64,000 nt of DNA from Pseudomonas fildesensis (GTDB lineage Bacteria; Pseudomonadota; Gammaproteobacteria; Pseudomonadales; Pseudomonadaceae), in the NCBI RefSeq assembly GCF_001050345.1, contig NZ_LFMW01000012.1:1-64000 (forward strand). Direction: 5' to 3'. Under the pieces are notes generated by a model. The model worked only from the letters and a program-made list of their open reading frames with translations, made no database searches and was not told where the DNA came from. Positions within the stretch are counted from its first letter, which is position 1; every line of letters starts with the position of its first letter. The position numbers were made by a program, and so were the translations under genes. Positions 56,245 to 64,000 of the stretch are shown here, piece by piece.

Positions 56245-57697
56245 ACCACGACCTCCCATCCCGCGTGATCAGTGCAATCGAGCTCATCGGCCCCCAGGAC
56301 CCCGCCGCATACGGCTTGGGCGCATCACCGGATTTTTTCCACCCGGCGATCAACTGGTCACACCACTTCCACGCGGCTTCGATTTCATCTTTGCGAACAA
56401 ACAGGTTCTGATTGCCGCGCATCACTTCCAGCAACAACCGCTCGTAGGCATCGGGAATCCGTGCGCTGCGATAGGTGTCGGAAAAATTCAGTTGCAGCGG
56501 CCCGCTGCGCAGTTGCATGCCCTTGTCCAGGCCCTGCTCCTTGGTCATCACACGCAAGGAAATACCTTCGTCCGGTTGCAGGCGGATGATCAGTTTGTTG
56601 CTGATCTGCAGGCGCTGCTCGGGGGCAAAGATATAGTGGGACGGTTCCTTGAAGTGGATGACGATCTGCGACAGCTTTTGCGGCATGCGCTTGCCGGTGC
56701 GCAGGTAGAACGGCACCCCGGCCCAACGCCAGTTACGAATATCGGCACGCAGGGCGACGAAGGTTTCGGTGTCGCTCTGGGTGTTGGAATTCTCTTCTTC
56801 CAGGTAACCCGGCACCGGCTTGCCGGCGCTGTAGCCGGCGATGTACTGGCCGCGCACCACTTGGGTGGTCAGGCCGTCCGGGCTGATGGGCGCCAGGGCC
56901 TTGAGCACCTTGACCTTCTCGTCACGAATACTGTCGGCGGACAGGTCGGCCGGCGGGTCCATGGCGATCAGGCAAAGCAGCTGCAGCAGGTGGTTCTGGA
57001 TCATGTCCCGCAGCTGGCCGGCCTTGTCGAAATAGCCCCAGCGGCCTTCGATACCGACCTGCTCGGCCACGGTGATTTCCACGTGGGAGATGTAGTTCTG
57101 GTTCCACTGGGTTTCGAACAGGCTGTTGGCGAAACGCAGGGCGATCAGGTTCTGGACGGTTTCTTTGCCCAGGTAGTGGTCGATGCGGTAGGTGCGGTTT
57201 TCCGGGAAATATTGCGCGACGGCATCGTTGACCTTGCGCGAGGATTCCAGGTCCGAACCGATGGGTTTTTCCAGCACGACGCGGGTGTTTTCAGCCAGGC
57301 CGACCTTGGACAGGTTCTCGCAGATCGCGCCGTACACCGCTGCCGGGGTGGCGAAATAGGCGATCAGACGCTGCTCGGTGCCGGCCTTTTCGGCCAGGGC
57401 GACGTAGTCGTCAGCCTTGAGAAAATCTACATGCAAGTAGGTCAGACGTGCCAGGAAGCGTTGGGCAACCGCCTCATCCAGCTCGTTGCCGACATACTTG
57501 CGCAGTTCTTGTTCGATATGGGCCAGGTGTTGTTGCTCGGAACCGGCTTCGCGGGCCAGGGCCAGGATGCGGGTGTCGTCGTGCAAGAGCCCGGCGCCAT
57601 CAAGTTGATAGAGGGCAGGAAATAACTTGCGCAGCGCCAGATCACCCAACGCGCCAAACAGGGCAAAGGTGCAGGGTTCTACGGTTATCGAAGGCAT
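56231..57697 (-). CDS. zwf: Glucose-6-phosphate 1-dehydrogenase
   Basis: A 488-residue NAD(P)-dependent dehydrogenase oxidising glucose-6-phosphate to the lactone. The cofactor motif is FGALGDLALRKLFPAL (residues 14-29), the catalytic region RIDHYLGKETVQNLIALRFA (about 170-190), then GVPFYLRTGKRMPQK. It is the first gene of zwf-pgl-eda, divergent from hexR with a HexR-like box between, and has an AAnAAnAA motif just upstream of the ATG. Confidence 0.97.
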   Translation of the reverse strand: MPSITVEPCTFALFGALGDLALRKLFPALYQLDGAGLLHDDTRILALAREAGSEQQHLAHIEQELRKYVGNELDEAVAQRFLARLTYLHVDFLKADDYVALAEKAGTEQRLIAYFATPAAVYGAICENLSKVGLAENTRVVLEKPIGSDLESSRKVNDAVAQYFPENRTYRIDHYLGKETVQNLIALRFANSLFETQWNQNYISHVEITVAEQVGIEGRWGYFDKAGQLRDMIQNHLLQLLCLIAMDPPADLSADSIRDEKVKVLKALAPISPDGLTTQVVRGQYIAGYSAGKPVPGYLEEENSNTQSDTETFVALRADIRNWRWAGVPFYLRTGKRMPQKLSQIVIHFKEPSHYIFAPEQRLQISNKLIIRLQPDEGISLRVMTKEQGLDKGMQLRSGPLQLNFSDTYRSARIPDAYERLLLEVMRGNQNLFVRKDEIEAAWKWCDQLIAGWKKSGDAPKPYAAGSWGPMSSIALITRDGRSWYGDI

Positions 57698-57702
57698 GAT
57701 GT

Positions 57703-57710
57703 TTGTTCTT
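57703..57710 (-). promoter_or_regulatory. Crc/Hfq CA-motif candidate before zwf
   Basis: The minus strand reads AAAAGAACAAACATCATG up to the start codon; AAGAACAA fits AAnAAnAA and lies 5 bp before the ATG, where Hfq/Crc binding would block translation. Confidence 0.45.
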
Positions 57711-57762
57711 TTATCAAGTTAAGCTACAAATACCTTTTTTCAAGGCATCACTCAAGGAAAAA

Positions 57763-57778
57763 TGTAGTAATAACCACA
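57763..57778. promoter_or_regulatory. HexR operator between zwf and hexR
   Basis: TGTAGTAATAACCACA resembles the HexR consensus (TGTARTNNNNNYTACA-like, 12 or more positions). It lies 65 bp upstream of zwf. KDPG relieves HexR repression in relatives. Confidence 0.6.
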
Positions 57779-57908
57779 ACATTTTCCCGAAATACGCATT
57801 CCGAGTGGTGGTGTTCAGCTACCCTCAGTAGGATAGGCCACCGCGAAACGCCACTCGTCGATTGGTTGTCGCCCTTTAATTTGCATCGTCGCCCGAAGGA
57901 AAGACTGA

Positions 57909-58778
57909 ATGGACCGCGTGCGAAATCTTCTGGAAACCATCCGGAACCGCCTCGAAGAATTGAACAAGGCCGAGAAAAAAGTCGCCGAGGTCATCCTGCT
58001 CAACCCGCAGCAGGCGACCCGCTTCTCGATCGCAGCCCTCGCCCAGGCCGCCTCGGTCAGTGAACCGACGGTCAACCGCTTCTGCCGTTCGTTCGGTGTC
58101 AGCGGTTACCCTGAACTTAAATTGCAGCTGGCGCAAAGCCTGGCCAGTGGCGCAGCGTATGTCAGCCGTGCAGTGGAGGCCGATGATAACCCTGAGGCCT
58201 ACACCCAGAAGATCTTTGGCAGCGCCATCGCCTCGCTGGACAGCGCTTGCCAGGCCCTGGACCCCGCCCTCATCAGCAAGGCCGTGGACCTGTTGATCCA
58301 GGCTCGGCAGATCCACTTCTTCGGCCTGGGCGCTTCGGCACCGGTGGCGATGGATGCGCTGCACAAGTTTTTCCGCTTCAACCTGGCGGTGACCGCCCAC
58401 GCCGACGTGCTGATGCAACGCATGATCGCGTCGGTGGCGCACACGGGCGAACTGTTCGTGATTATTTCCTACACAGGGCGCACCCGCGAGCTGGTGGAAG
58501 TGGCGCGTATCGCGCGGGAAAACGGTGCGTCGGTGCTGGGCGTGACCGCCGAGAACTCGCCGCTGGCCAAGGCCAGTACCGTAAGCCTGAACATTCCGCT
58601 GCCGGAAGACACCGACATCTACATGCCAATGACCTCGCGGATCATTCAACTGACGGTGCTGGACGTGCTGGCGACCGGTATGACGTTGCGCCGTGGCGTT
58701 GATTTCCAGCCGCATTTGCGCAAGATCAAAGCGAGCTTGAATGACAGCCGGTATCCGGTGGGGGATGAATTCAACTAG
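57909..58778 (+). CDS. hexR: HexR, RpiR-family repressor of hexose metabolism
   Basis: A 289-residue regulator: RpiR helix-turn-helix at residues 1-77 (LNKAEKKVAEVILLNPQQAT, AALAQAASVSEPTVNRFCRS) and a SIS sugar-phosphate domain at about 125-260 (HFFGLGASAPVAMDALHKFF, VIISYTGRTRELVEVARIAR). It represses zwf, gap and related genes until KDPG binds. It is divergent from zwf-pgl-eda; its terminator lies inside a REP pair. Confidence 0.96.
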   Translation: MDRVRNLLETIRNRLEELNKAEKKVAEVILLNPQQATRFSIAALAQAASVSEPTVNRFCRSFGVSGYPELKLQLAQSLASGAAYVSRAVEADDNPEAYTQKIFGSAIASLDSACQALDPALISKAVDLLIQARQIHFFGLGASAPVAMDALHKFFRFNLAVTAHADVLMQRMIASVAHTGELFVIISYTGRTRELVEVARIARENGASVLGVTAENSPLAKASTVSLNIPLPEDTDIYMPMTSRIIQLTVLDVLATGMTLRRGVDFQPHLRKIKASLNDSRYPVGDEFN

Positions 58779-58794
58779 GGCCGCGCCTCCCCCT

Positions 58795-58926
58795 GTGGCG
58801 AGCGGGCTTGCCCCGCGCTGGGCTGCGAAGCAGCCCTAATACCAGACGCTGAGCTCTTTCAGAAAGAACTCAGCGTTTTCATTGGGGCCGCTTCGCAGCC
58901 CAACGCGGGGCAAGCCCGCTCGCCAC
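58795..58926. repeat. REP-type inverted pair (GTGGCGAGCGGG class) enclosing a terminator
   Basis: GTGGCGAGCGGGCTTGCCCC and its mirrored copy ending GGGCAAGCCCGCTCGCCAC surround the hairpin at 58846-58876. It lies between convergent hexR and the mutarotase gene. Confidence 0.88.
58846..58880 (+). terminator. Hairpin terminator inside a REP pair (hexR side)
   Basis: ACGCTGAGCTCTTTC pairs with GAAAGAACTCAGCGT (one G-U position) and is followed by TTTTC. It is a strong stem for hexR transcripts. Confidence 0.7.
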
Positions 58927-58941
58927 GAAAGTGTATTCGCT

Positions 58942-59787
58942 TCAGGCCCCAGCCCGGGCTTGGAGACTGAGGTGCGCCCTCTCCCCCGGCGCCAGGCTGG
59001 CCCCGGCCATCGCCGACTCCACGCACACAAAACCCGACGCCTCGTTGAAGCTCACGCCCAACAGCGGCCGGCTGCCTGGGTGCCACACCACGGTGTCGGC
59101 GCTGTCGCCGGTGTCGATGCACAGTTCGCGCTGCCAGGCGTGGTCCTTGAGGTGCAACTCGCCCTCATGCTGGAACACCCGCTGGCAGCCGCCGTCTACC
59201 CGTAGCTCACCTTCCTGCTGACAAGCCTGGCGATTGAGCTGGTCATAACCTTGCGCCCCGTCGAGCCCAGACAGCGCTACCTCACCGACGTTGCCGATAC
59301 GCCAATAAGCGTGCAAAGCGTGACTCAGCTGGCACGGCAGTTCGTCCTGATGCTCGGTACTCAGGCGCAGTTCGAGGGTTTCACCCAAGTGTGCGTGCAG
59401 GTCGACCTGCCAGTCGCACAGCTGCAATTGCCAATGCAGGCGTACGCCGTCGTCGTCGGTGCTGCTGTCGAGCAGTTTCCAGTCGATCAACCGCGCCCAA
59501 CCATGGGACGGCCATGCGTTTTCGCTGGGATGCCGGCCATACCACGGCCAGCACACCGGCACGCCACCTCGAATGGCACCGACTTGCGGCCACTTGGCCG
59601 CGCACCACAACCAGGGTTTCTGGCCACGGGGCTGAAAATGCAACAGTTGCGCACCCTGGCGACTGAACACCGCCTGGCAAAGCGGGTGATCAATCACCAA
59701 TACGTCACGCATCTGAAAGCGCTCCCAGGCGAACACCGGACGCTCGCGCAGGGATGTGAAAAAGCGTTGCAGCGGATGCTCATGCAT
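58942..59787 (-). CDS. D-hexose-6-phosphate mutarotase (aldose-1-epimerase family)
   Basis: A 281-residue YeaD-like enzyme interconverting alpha and beta anomers of glucose-6-phosphate: GAQLLHFQPRGQKPWLW, AIRGGVPVCWPWYGRHPSEN, HGWARLIDWKLL, and the catalytic Glu region near LLGVSFNEASGFVCVESAM. It lies in the glucose cluster between hexR and oprB. It is the usual companion of gts/oprB genes in pseudomonads, read on the same strand as oprB. Confidence 0.9.
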   Translation of the reverse strand: MHEHPLQRFFTSLRERPVFAWERFQMRDVLVIDHPLCQAVFSRQGAQLLHFQPRGQKPWLWCAAKWPQVGAIRGGVPVCWPWYGRHPSENAWPSHGWARLIDWKLLDSSTDDDGVRLHWQLQLCDWQVDLHAHLGETLELRLSTEHQDELPCQLSHALHAYWRIGNVGEVALSGLDGAQGYDQLNRQACQQEGELRVDGGCQRVFQHEGELHLKDHAWQRELCIDTGDSADTVVWHPGSRPLLGVSFNEASGFVCVESAMAGASLAPGERAHLSLQARAGA

Positions 59788-59822
59788 GTGCCACGGTCCT
59801 GAAAATCAATGTCGCGGGCCCG

Positions 59823-59889
59823 TGTAGGCGCTGGCTTGCCAGCGATGGCGTCCGTGAGGTCGCCATCGCCGGCAAGCCAGTGCCTACAG
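59823..59889. repeat. REP-type inverted pair (GGCTTGCCGGCGATGGCG class)
   Basis: TGTAGGCGCTGGCTTGCC with AGCGATGGCG faces CGCCATCGCC and GGCAAGCCAGTGCCTACA. It lies between mutarotase and oprB, and is the fuller relative of the element at 30921. Confidence 0.85.
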
Positions 59890-59908
59890 GGGGTGTGCAC
59901 CATTTCCC

Positions 59909-59938
59909 AAAAAAAAGCGGATAGCCATGGCTATCCGC
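59909..59938 (-). terminator. Terminator of oprB
   Basis: GCGGATAGCC-AT-GGCTATCCGC (59917-59938), a perfect 22-bp palindrome, is followed by eight Ts on the minus strand. Confidence 0.92.
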
Positions 59939-59976
59939 AAAATGCGCACAGAGAGAAGGAGCTTATCGCAACAGCG

Positions 59977-61323
59977 TTAGAAGACCGACTGAATTTTCAG
60001 ACCGGCAACCACGGCGTTGTCGACTTTATCCACGCCGCCCGGCTGGACAACATATTGCAGGTTGGGACGCACGGTCAGCCAGTTGGTGACGTGGAAGCCG
60101 TAGTTGATTTCGAAGTTGTACTCGGTCTCGCGAATCGGCGTGTACAGCGCACTGTCGTAGTCACTTACGCCATTAGCGGCGTTCAGCAGCTCAGCGTTCT
60201 TCTTCACATCATTGTTGACGTGCAGACGAGCAGCACCAATGCCGACGTCATCTTTTGGACGCGCGTCGAATGGACCTTTGTACACCAGCATCAAGGACTG
60301 GTAGTTGTCGACCAGGTTGGTTTCCTTGTCGTGGAAGGTGGCGTTGGCTGCGATGTTCAGGCCGCGCGAAGCATCGCCGTTGTGCGTGGTTAGCTGCTGT
60401 TGTGCAACGAACCAGTAGCCTTTCTTGCTGCTGCGGGTACGGAAGTCTGCGCCAGTGAGGACCGCATTGCCGCCGTTGACGTCTTCACGCACGTCGGGTG
60501 CATCAGCCGCGCTCTTGTAGTAACCCACACGGTATTCGCCCGGCAGGTTATTGACCTTCGGCGACCAGACCAATTCCACTGGAATCACGGTGCCCTTGGT
60601 GCCACTGCCGCTGAGCTTGAAGCCGTTGCCGTGCTCCAGCTGCGATGGGTTCTGGTTGTACGCGCCAATCTGCGCATACAGCTCAGGCGTGATGTTGTAC
60701 TTCACGCGGATGGCAGCCTGGCTGACCGGCCAGTTGTACCAGGTGTTCACATAGTTACCGACCTGGGACCCGCAGAACGACAGGTTCTGGAAGTCGCACG
60801 GGAAGGTGTTGAAGTCTTCGCCTTCACCGAAGTAACCGAGTTTCACGTCCAGCTTGTTGTCGAACATCTGGTGCTGAATCCAGAACTGGGTCAGACGCAC
60901 CATGTGGCCACGACCGTAGACTTCCATGGACGAACTCAGCGTGCCGGCACGCGGGTCGCCAATGCGGTCGTTGGAGATGTTCTGGCCATTACGGTTAGTC
61001 AGTTGGATCTTGGCCTGGGTGTTATCCCAGCCCCACAGTTTTTGCAGGTCCAGCGCTACGCCCAACCCGAACTGGTCGGAGTAACGGCCGGTTCTGTCGT
61101 CGTTATAGCCGCCGCGCAGGTTGGCGCCCATTTCCCCTACGTAGTCAGCCTTGATGTCGATACCTTGCTCGATCAGCTTGGTACGCTCACCGCCCCAATC
61201 GCCGGTCATCCACTTGGAATCGGCACTGAATGCATCGGCCGCCATCGCATTGGCGGACAGTACAAGGGCTGCTGCTGCTGACAGTTGGCAGATCAGCCGG
61301 GTGTTGTTGTGTTGCTTTTTCAT
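59977..61323 (-). CDS. oprB: Carbohydrate-selective outer membrane porin OprB
   Basis: A 448-residue porin for glucose and related sugars. The signal peptide is MKKQHNNTRLICQLSAAAAL to ANAMAA, then WMTGDWGGERTKLIEQGIDI as in OprB, alternating beta strands and a final VVAGLKIQSVF ending in the C-terminal Phe required for insertion. It is downstream of gtsD by 85 bp, with an A-rich Crc/Hfq-type motif in the leader. Confidence 0.95.
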   Translation of the reverse strand: MKKQHNNTRLICQLSAAAALVLSANAMAADAFSADSKWMTGDWGGERTKLIEQGIDIKADYVGEMGANLRGGYNDDRTGRYSDQFGLGVALDLQKLWGWDNTQAKIQLTNRNGQNISNDRIGDPRAGTLSSSMEVYGRGHMVRLTQFWIQHQMFDNKLDVKLGYFGEGEDFNTFPCDFQNLSFCGSQVGNYVNTWYNWPVSQAAIRVKYNITPELYAQIGAYNQNPSQLEHGNGFKLSGSGTKGTVIPVELVWSPKVNNLPGEYRVGYYKSAADAPDVREDVNGGNAVLTGADFRTRSSKKGYWFVAQQQLTTHNGDASRGLNIAANATFHDKETNLVDNYQSLMLVYKGPFDARPKDDVGIGAARLHVNNDVKKNAELLNAANGVSDYDSALYTPIRETEYNFEINYGFHVTNWLTVRPNLQYVVQPGGVDKVDNAVVAGLKIQSVF

Positions 61324-61338
61324 CCCTACATCCTCGTC

Positions 61339-61350
61339 TTTATTGTTATT
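61339..61350 (-). promoter_or_regulatory. Crc/Hfq CA-motif in the oprB leader
   Basis: The minus strand reads AATAACAATAAAGACGAGGA before the start codon; AATAACAATAAA fits AAnAAnAA, about 15 bp upstream of the ATG. Confidence 0.5.
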
Positions 61351-61408
61351 AAACTGTTTTTATCTAACGCGGGTTACATTTTTTAACTAAAACAACCACT
61401 TATCTCGC

Positions 61409-62569
61409 TCAGCGGCCCTTGAACTGAGCCACGTTATCGGCATGTCCTTGTGTCGGCACTGAAGCAGCAGTGCCCAGGCGCTCGCCGGAGTTGGCGTCGA
61501 ACAGCAGCACCTTGGCCGGATCGAATTGCAGTGTCAGGGTCTCGCCCACCTGCGGTGCCACGTCGGGCGCCAAGCGGCAGCAGACCTTGGTGTCATTGAG
61601 TTGCACAAACACCAGGGTGTCCGGCCCGGTCGGCTCGGTGACCTGGACTTCGGCACGAATACTCGACGACCCATTGCCCTCACCCGTCGCCAGCATGATT
61701 TGCTCCGGGCGCAGGCCGAGGATCACGTCGCGGTCTTCAAGGCCAGCGTCGTTCATGCTCAACGGCAGCTCACAACGCGCCTGGCCGCTGTCTAGCAGCG
61801 CCACCAGACGACCGTCCTTGCGTTGCAGGCGCAAAGGGATGAAGTTCATCGGTGGTGAACCGATAAAGCTTGCCACAAAAAGGTTGGCCGGGTCGTTGTA
61901 GATTTCCTTCGGCGTACCGAATTGCTGAATGATGCCGTCCTTCATCACCGCCACTTTGTCGCCCAGGGTCATCGCCTCGATCTGGTCATGGGTGACGTAG
62001 ACGGTGGTGGTTTTCAGGCGCTGGTGCATCAGTTTCATTTCGGTGCGCATCTCGACGCGCAGCTTGGCGTCGAGGTTGGACAGGGGTTCGTCAAACAGGT
62101 AGATCTTCGGCCTACGCGCCAGGGCACGACCCATGGCTACACGCTGTTGCTGGCCACCGGACAACTGGCCCGGCTTGCGGTTGAGCAGGTGTTCGATCTG
62201 CAGCAGCTTGGCCACGCGCGCCACTTCGGCGTCGATGTCGGCCTGGGGCATCTTGCGGATCTTCAGGCCGAACTCGATGTTCTCGCGCACGCTCATGGTC
62301 GGGTACAGCGCATAGGACTGGAACACCATGGCGATGTCGCGATCCTTGGGGCTCATGCCGCTGACGTCCTGGTCGCCGATCATGATCGCGCCGCCAGTGA
62401 TGGTCTCAAGGCCGGCGATGCAGTTCATCAGCGTGGACTTACCGCAACCCGACGGGCCGACCAGGATCAGGAATTCACCTTCCTTGATCGACAGCTCGAT
62501 GTTCTTCAAGGTGTCGGGCAGGCCGGCACCGTAGGTCTTGTTTACATTGCGAAGTTCAAGCGTAGCCAT
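61409..62569 (-). CDS. gtsD: Glucose ABC transporter ATP-binding protein GtsD (MalK/UgpC type)
   Basis: A 386-residue ATPase energising glucose uptake. Walker A is GPSGCGKST (39-47), the Q-loop VFQSYALYPTMSV, the signature QLSGGQQQRVAMGRAL (about 134-149), Walker B IYLFDEPLSNLDAKLR and the H-loop TVYVTHD. The C-terminal TOBE regulatory domain starts about 285 (GLRPEQIMLATGE). It is 2 bp after gtsC. Confidence 0.95.
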   Translation of the reverse strand: MATLELRNVNKTYGAGLPDTLKNIELSIKEGEFLILVGPSGCGKSTLMNCIAGLETITGGAIMIGDQDVSGMSPKDRDIAMVFQSYALYPTMSVRENIEFGLKIRKMPQADIDAEVARVAKLLQIEHLLNRKPGQLSGGQQQRVAMGRALARRPKIYLFDEPLSNLDAKLRVEMRTEMKLMHQRLKTTTVYVTHDQIEAMTLGDKVAVMKDGIIQQFGTPKEIYNDPANLFVASFIGSPPMNFIPLRLQRKDGRLVALLDSGQARCELPLSMNDAGLEDRDVILGLRPEQIMLATGEGNGSSSIRAEVQVTEPTGPDTLVFVQLNDTKVCCRLAPDVAPQVGETLTLQFDPAKVLLFDANSGERLGTAASVPTQGHADNVAQFKGR

Positions 62570-62571
62570 GA

Positions 62572-63417
62572 TTACCCCTTGACCGCGCCGGCCGTGAGGC
62601 CGCGCACGAAATACTTGCCTGCGATCACATAGACCAGCAGGGTCGGCAGCCCGGCGATCATCGCCGCCGCCATATCCACGTTATATTCCTTGGCCCCGGT
62701 GCTGGTGTTGACCAGGTTGTTCAGCGCCACCGTGATGGGCTGGGAGTCGCCACTGGAGAACACCACACCGAACAGGAAGTCGTTCCAGATCTGGGTGAAC
62801 TGCCAGATCAGGCAGACCATAATGATCGGGGTCGACATCGGCAGGATGATCAGACGGAAGATGGTGAAGAAACCTGCACCGTCCAGGCGTGCCGCCTTGA
62901 TCAGCGCATCCGGAATGCTCACGTAGTAGTTACGGAAAAACAGCGTAGTGAACGCCAGGCCGTAGACCACATGGATAAACACAAGGCCGGTGGTGGTGCT
63001 CGCCAGGCCCATTTTGCCCAGCGTGAACGAGGCCGGCAGCAGCACGGTCTGGAACGGCAGGAAGCAGCCGAACAACAGCAAACCGAAGAACAGTTGCGAA
63101 CCACGGAAGCGCCAGAACGACAGTACATAACCGTTCAACGCGCCGATGGCGGTGGAAATCATCACGGCAGGCACGGTGATCTTGATCGAGTTCCAGAAGT
63201 AGCCATCCACAGTGGCCCAGGCCTTGACCCAGCCAATGCCGGTGACCACGGTCGGCCAGCTCAGCAGGTTGCCGGTGCTGATGTCTTCCGGGGTCTTGAA
63301 ACTGGTGAGCAACATCACCACCAGCGGCACCAGGTAAAGCAGCACCGCGAGGATCAGCACCGCGTAAATCGCGATGCGACTCAGGCTGATGGAAGGTTTG
63401 GCAGCGAGACTAGTCAT
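62572..63417 (-). CDS. gtsC: Glucose ABC transporter permease GtsC
   Basis: A 281-residue inner-membrane permease with six helices. The EAA-like loop is IPDALIKAARLDGAGFFTIFR, followed by IILPMSTPIIMVCLIW. It pairs with GtsB in the channel. Its start overlaps the gtsB stop by 8 bp and its stop is 2 bp from gtsD. Confidence 0.94.
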   Translation of the reverse strand: MTSLAAKPSISLSRIAIYAVLILAVLLYLVPLVVMLLTSFKTPEDISTGNLLSWPTVVTGIGWVKAWATVDGYFWNSIKITVPAVMISTAIGALNGYVLSFWRFRGSQLFFGLLLFGCFLPFQTVLLPASFTLGKMGLASTTTGLVFIHVVYGLAFTTLFFRNYYVSIPDALIKAARLDGAGFFTIFRLIILPMSTPIIMVCLIWQFTQIWNDFLFGVVFSSGDSQPITVALNNLVNTSTGAKEYNVDMAAAMIAGLPTLLVYVIAGKYFVRGLTAGAVKG

Positions 63418-64000
63418 TACGCTTGGTCCTCAGCTCGGAGTAGAGGTACGGCACGATGATCGCGAGGATCGCACCGAGCATCAGGATTGCACTGGCCGAG
63501 CCCATGCCCATCTGGCCACGGCTGAAGGTGAACGAGTACATGAACATCGCGGGCAGGTCGGACGAGTAGCCCGGGCCGCCAGCGGTCATCGCCGCCACCA
63601 GGTCGAAGCTCTTGATTGCAATGTGCGCAAGGATCATCACCGCACTGAAGAACACCGGGCGCAGGCTAGGCAGCACCACGCTCCAGTAGATGCGCGGCAG
63701 GCTCGCACCGTCGATCTGGGCGGCACGGATGATCGACTGATCAACGCCACGCAGGCCTGCGAGGAACATTGCCATGATAAAACCCGAGGCTTGCCAGACA
63801 GCGGCAATCACCAGGCAGTACACCACGCGGTCCGGGTCGATCAGCCAGTCCAGGCGGAAGCCTTCCCAACCCCAATCACGCAACAGTTTGTCCAGGCCCA
63901 TGCCCGGGTTGAGCAGCCATTTCCAGGCGGTACCGGTGACGATCATCGAGAGCGCCATCGGGTACAGGTAAATGGTGCGGATAAAGCCTTCGCGACGGAT
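63410..64000 (-). CDS. gtsB: Glucose ABC transporter permease GtsB (partial)
   Basis: The C-terminal 196 residues of the second permease; the frame is open to the right edge, where codons read RREGFIRTIYLYPMALSMIV. The EAA loop is LRGVDQSIIRAAQIDGASL, then IYWSVVLPSLRPVFFSAVMI. The start lies outside the window. gtsA, the binding protein, is expected further right. Confidence 0.93.
   Translation of the reverse strand: MRREGFIRTIYLYPMALSMIVTGTAWKWLLNPGMGLDKLLRDWGWEGFRLDWLIDPDRVVYCLVIAAVWQASGFIMAMFLAGLRGVDQSIIRAAQIDGASLPRIYWSVVLPSLRPVFFSAVMILAHIAIKSFDLVAAMTAGGPGYSSDLPAMFMYSFTFSRGQMGMGSASAILMLGAILAIIVPYLYSELRTKRND

Noticed and set aside
1..64000. Prophage, integrative element, tRNA or rRNA genes
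   Set aside because: No integrase, transposase, capsid, tRNA or rRNA sequence was seen on either strand. The BRO-N and HNH genes and the toxin-antitoxin pair are isolated accessory genes only.

Overview
The window reads as a chromosomal segment of a fluorescent-group Pseudomonas. The reasons are high GC, dense genes with C/G-ending codons, several classes of Pseudomonas-type REP palindromes between genes, and pseudomonad gene orders: fadD1-fadD2 facing a hydrolase-phaJ1 pair, and gtsBCD-oprB-mutarotase-hexR-zwf-pgl-eda. No rRNA, tRNA, CRISPR array, integrase or transposase was found.

Layout. 0-10 kb is the most accessory part: the end of nrdB, a BRO-N protein and an HNH nuclease behind a long inverted repeat, a G-biased HAD phosphatase, an unknown protein with Cys/His clusters, a small HTH gene under a LexA-type box, a HigBA-like toxin-antitoxin pair whose toxin is frameshifted, an amidase beside a homologue lacking the catalytic half, and a metallo-hydrolase/TetR divergent pair. 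10-24 kb carries a MASE2 diguanylate cyclase, a chemoreceptor remnant, LysR/glutamine amidotransferase/monooxygenase genes, glpQ-araC, a sterol-desaturase relative, a histidine-kinase deletion remnant, a chemoreceptor, a ZntB-like channel and a Pit phosphate transporter. 24-28 kb holds the 5-oxoprolinase genes pxpABC, bracketed by two copies of a palindromic element, with a divergent LysR gene. 28-33 kb has LysR-SDR and LysR-PACE pairs, a decayed SRPBCC/YciI remnant and an AAC(6')-like acetyltransferase. 33-42 kb has alaC, the gluconate genes gntP/gntK/gntR, a GST, a uronate-dehydrogenase-like gene and an MFS transporter. 42-46 kb has small stress-type genes, a second deformylase and a BrkB-family protein. 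47-53 kb is the fatty-acid activation locus. 54-64 kb is the glucose uptake and Entner-Doudoroff locus.

Working together: the right end imports glucose (OprB, GtsBCD), balances glucose-6-phosphate anomers (mutarotase), oxidises it (Zwf, Pgl) and cleaves KDPG (Eda) under HexR. The gluconate genes feed the same pathway through 6-phosphogluconate under GntR. A-rich AAnAAnAA motifs just before gntP, oprB and zwf suggest shared Crc/Hfq catabolite repression. At least five gene remnants (chemoreceptor, histidine kinase, SRPBCC, YciI tail, PAS) show continuing loss of sensory and accessory genes; one of them abuts a REP element.
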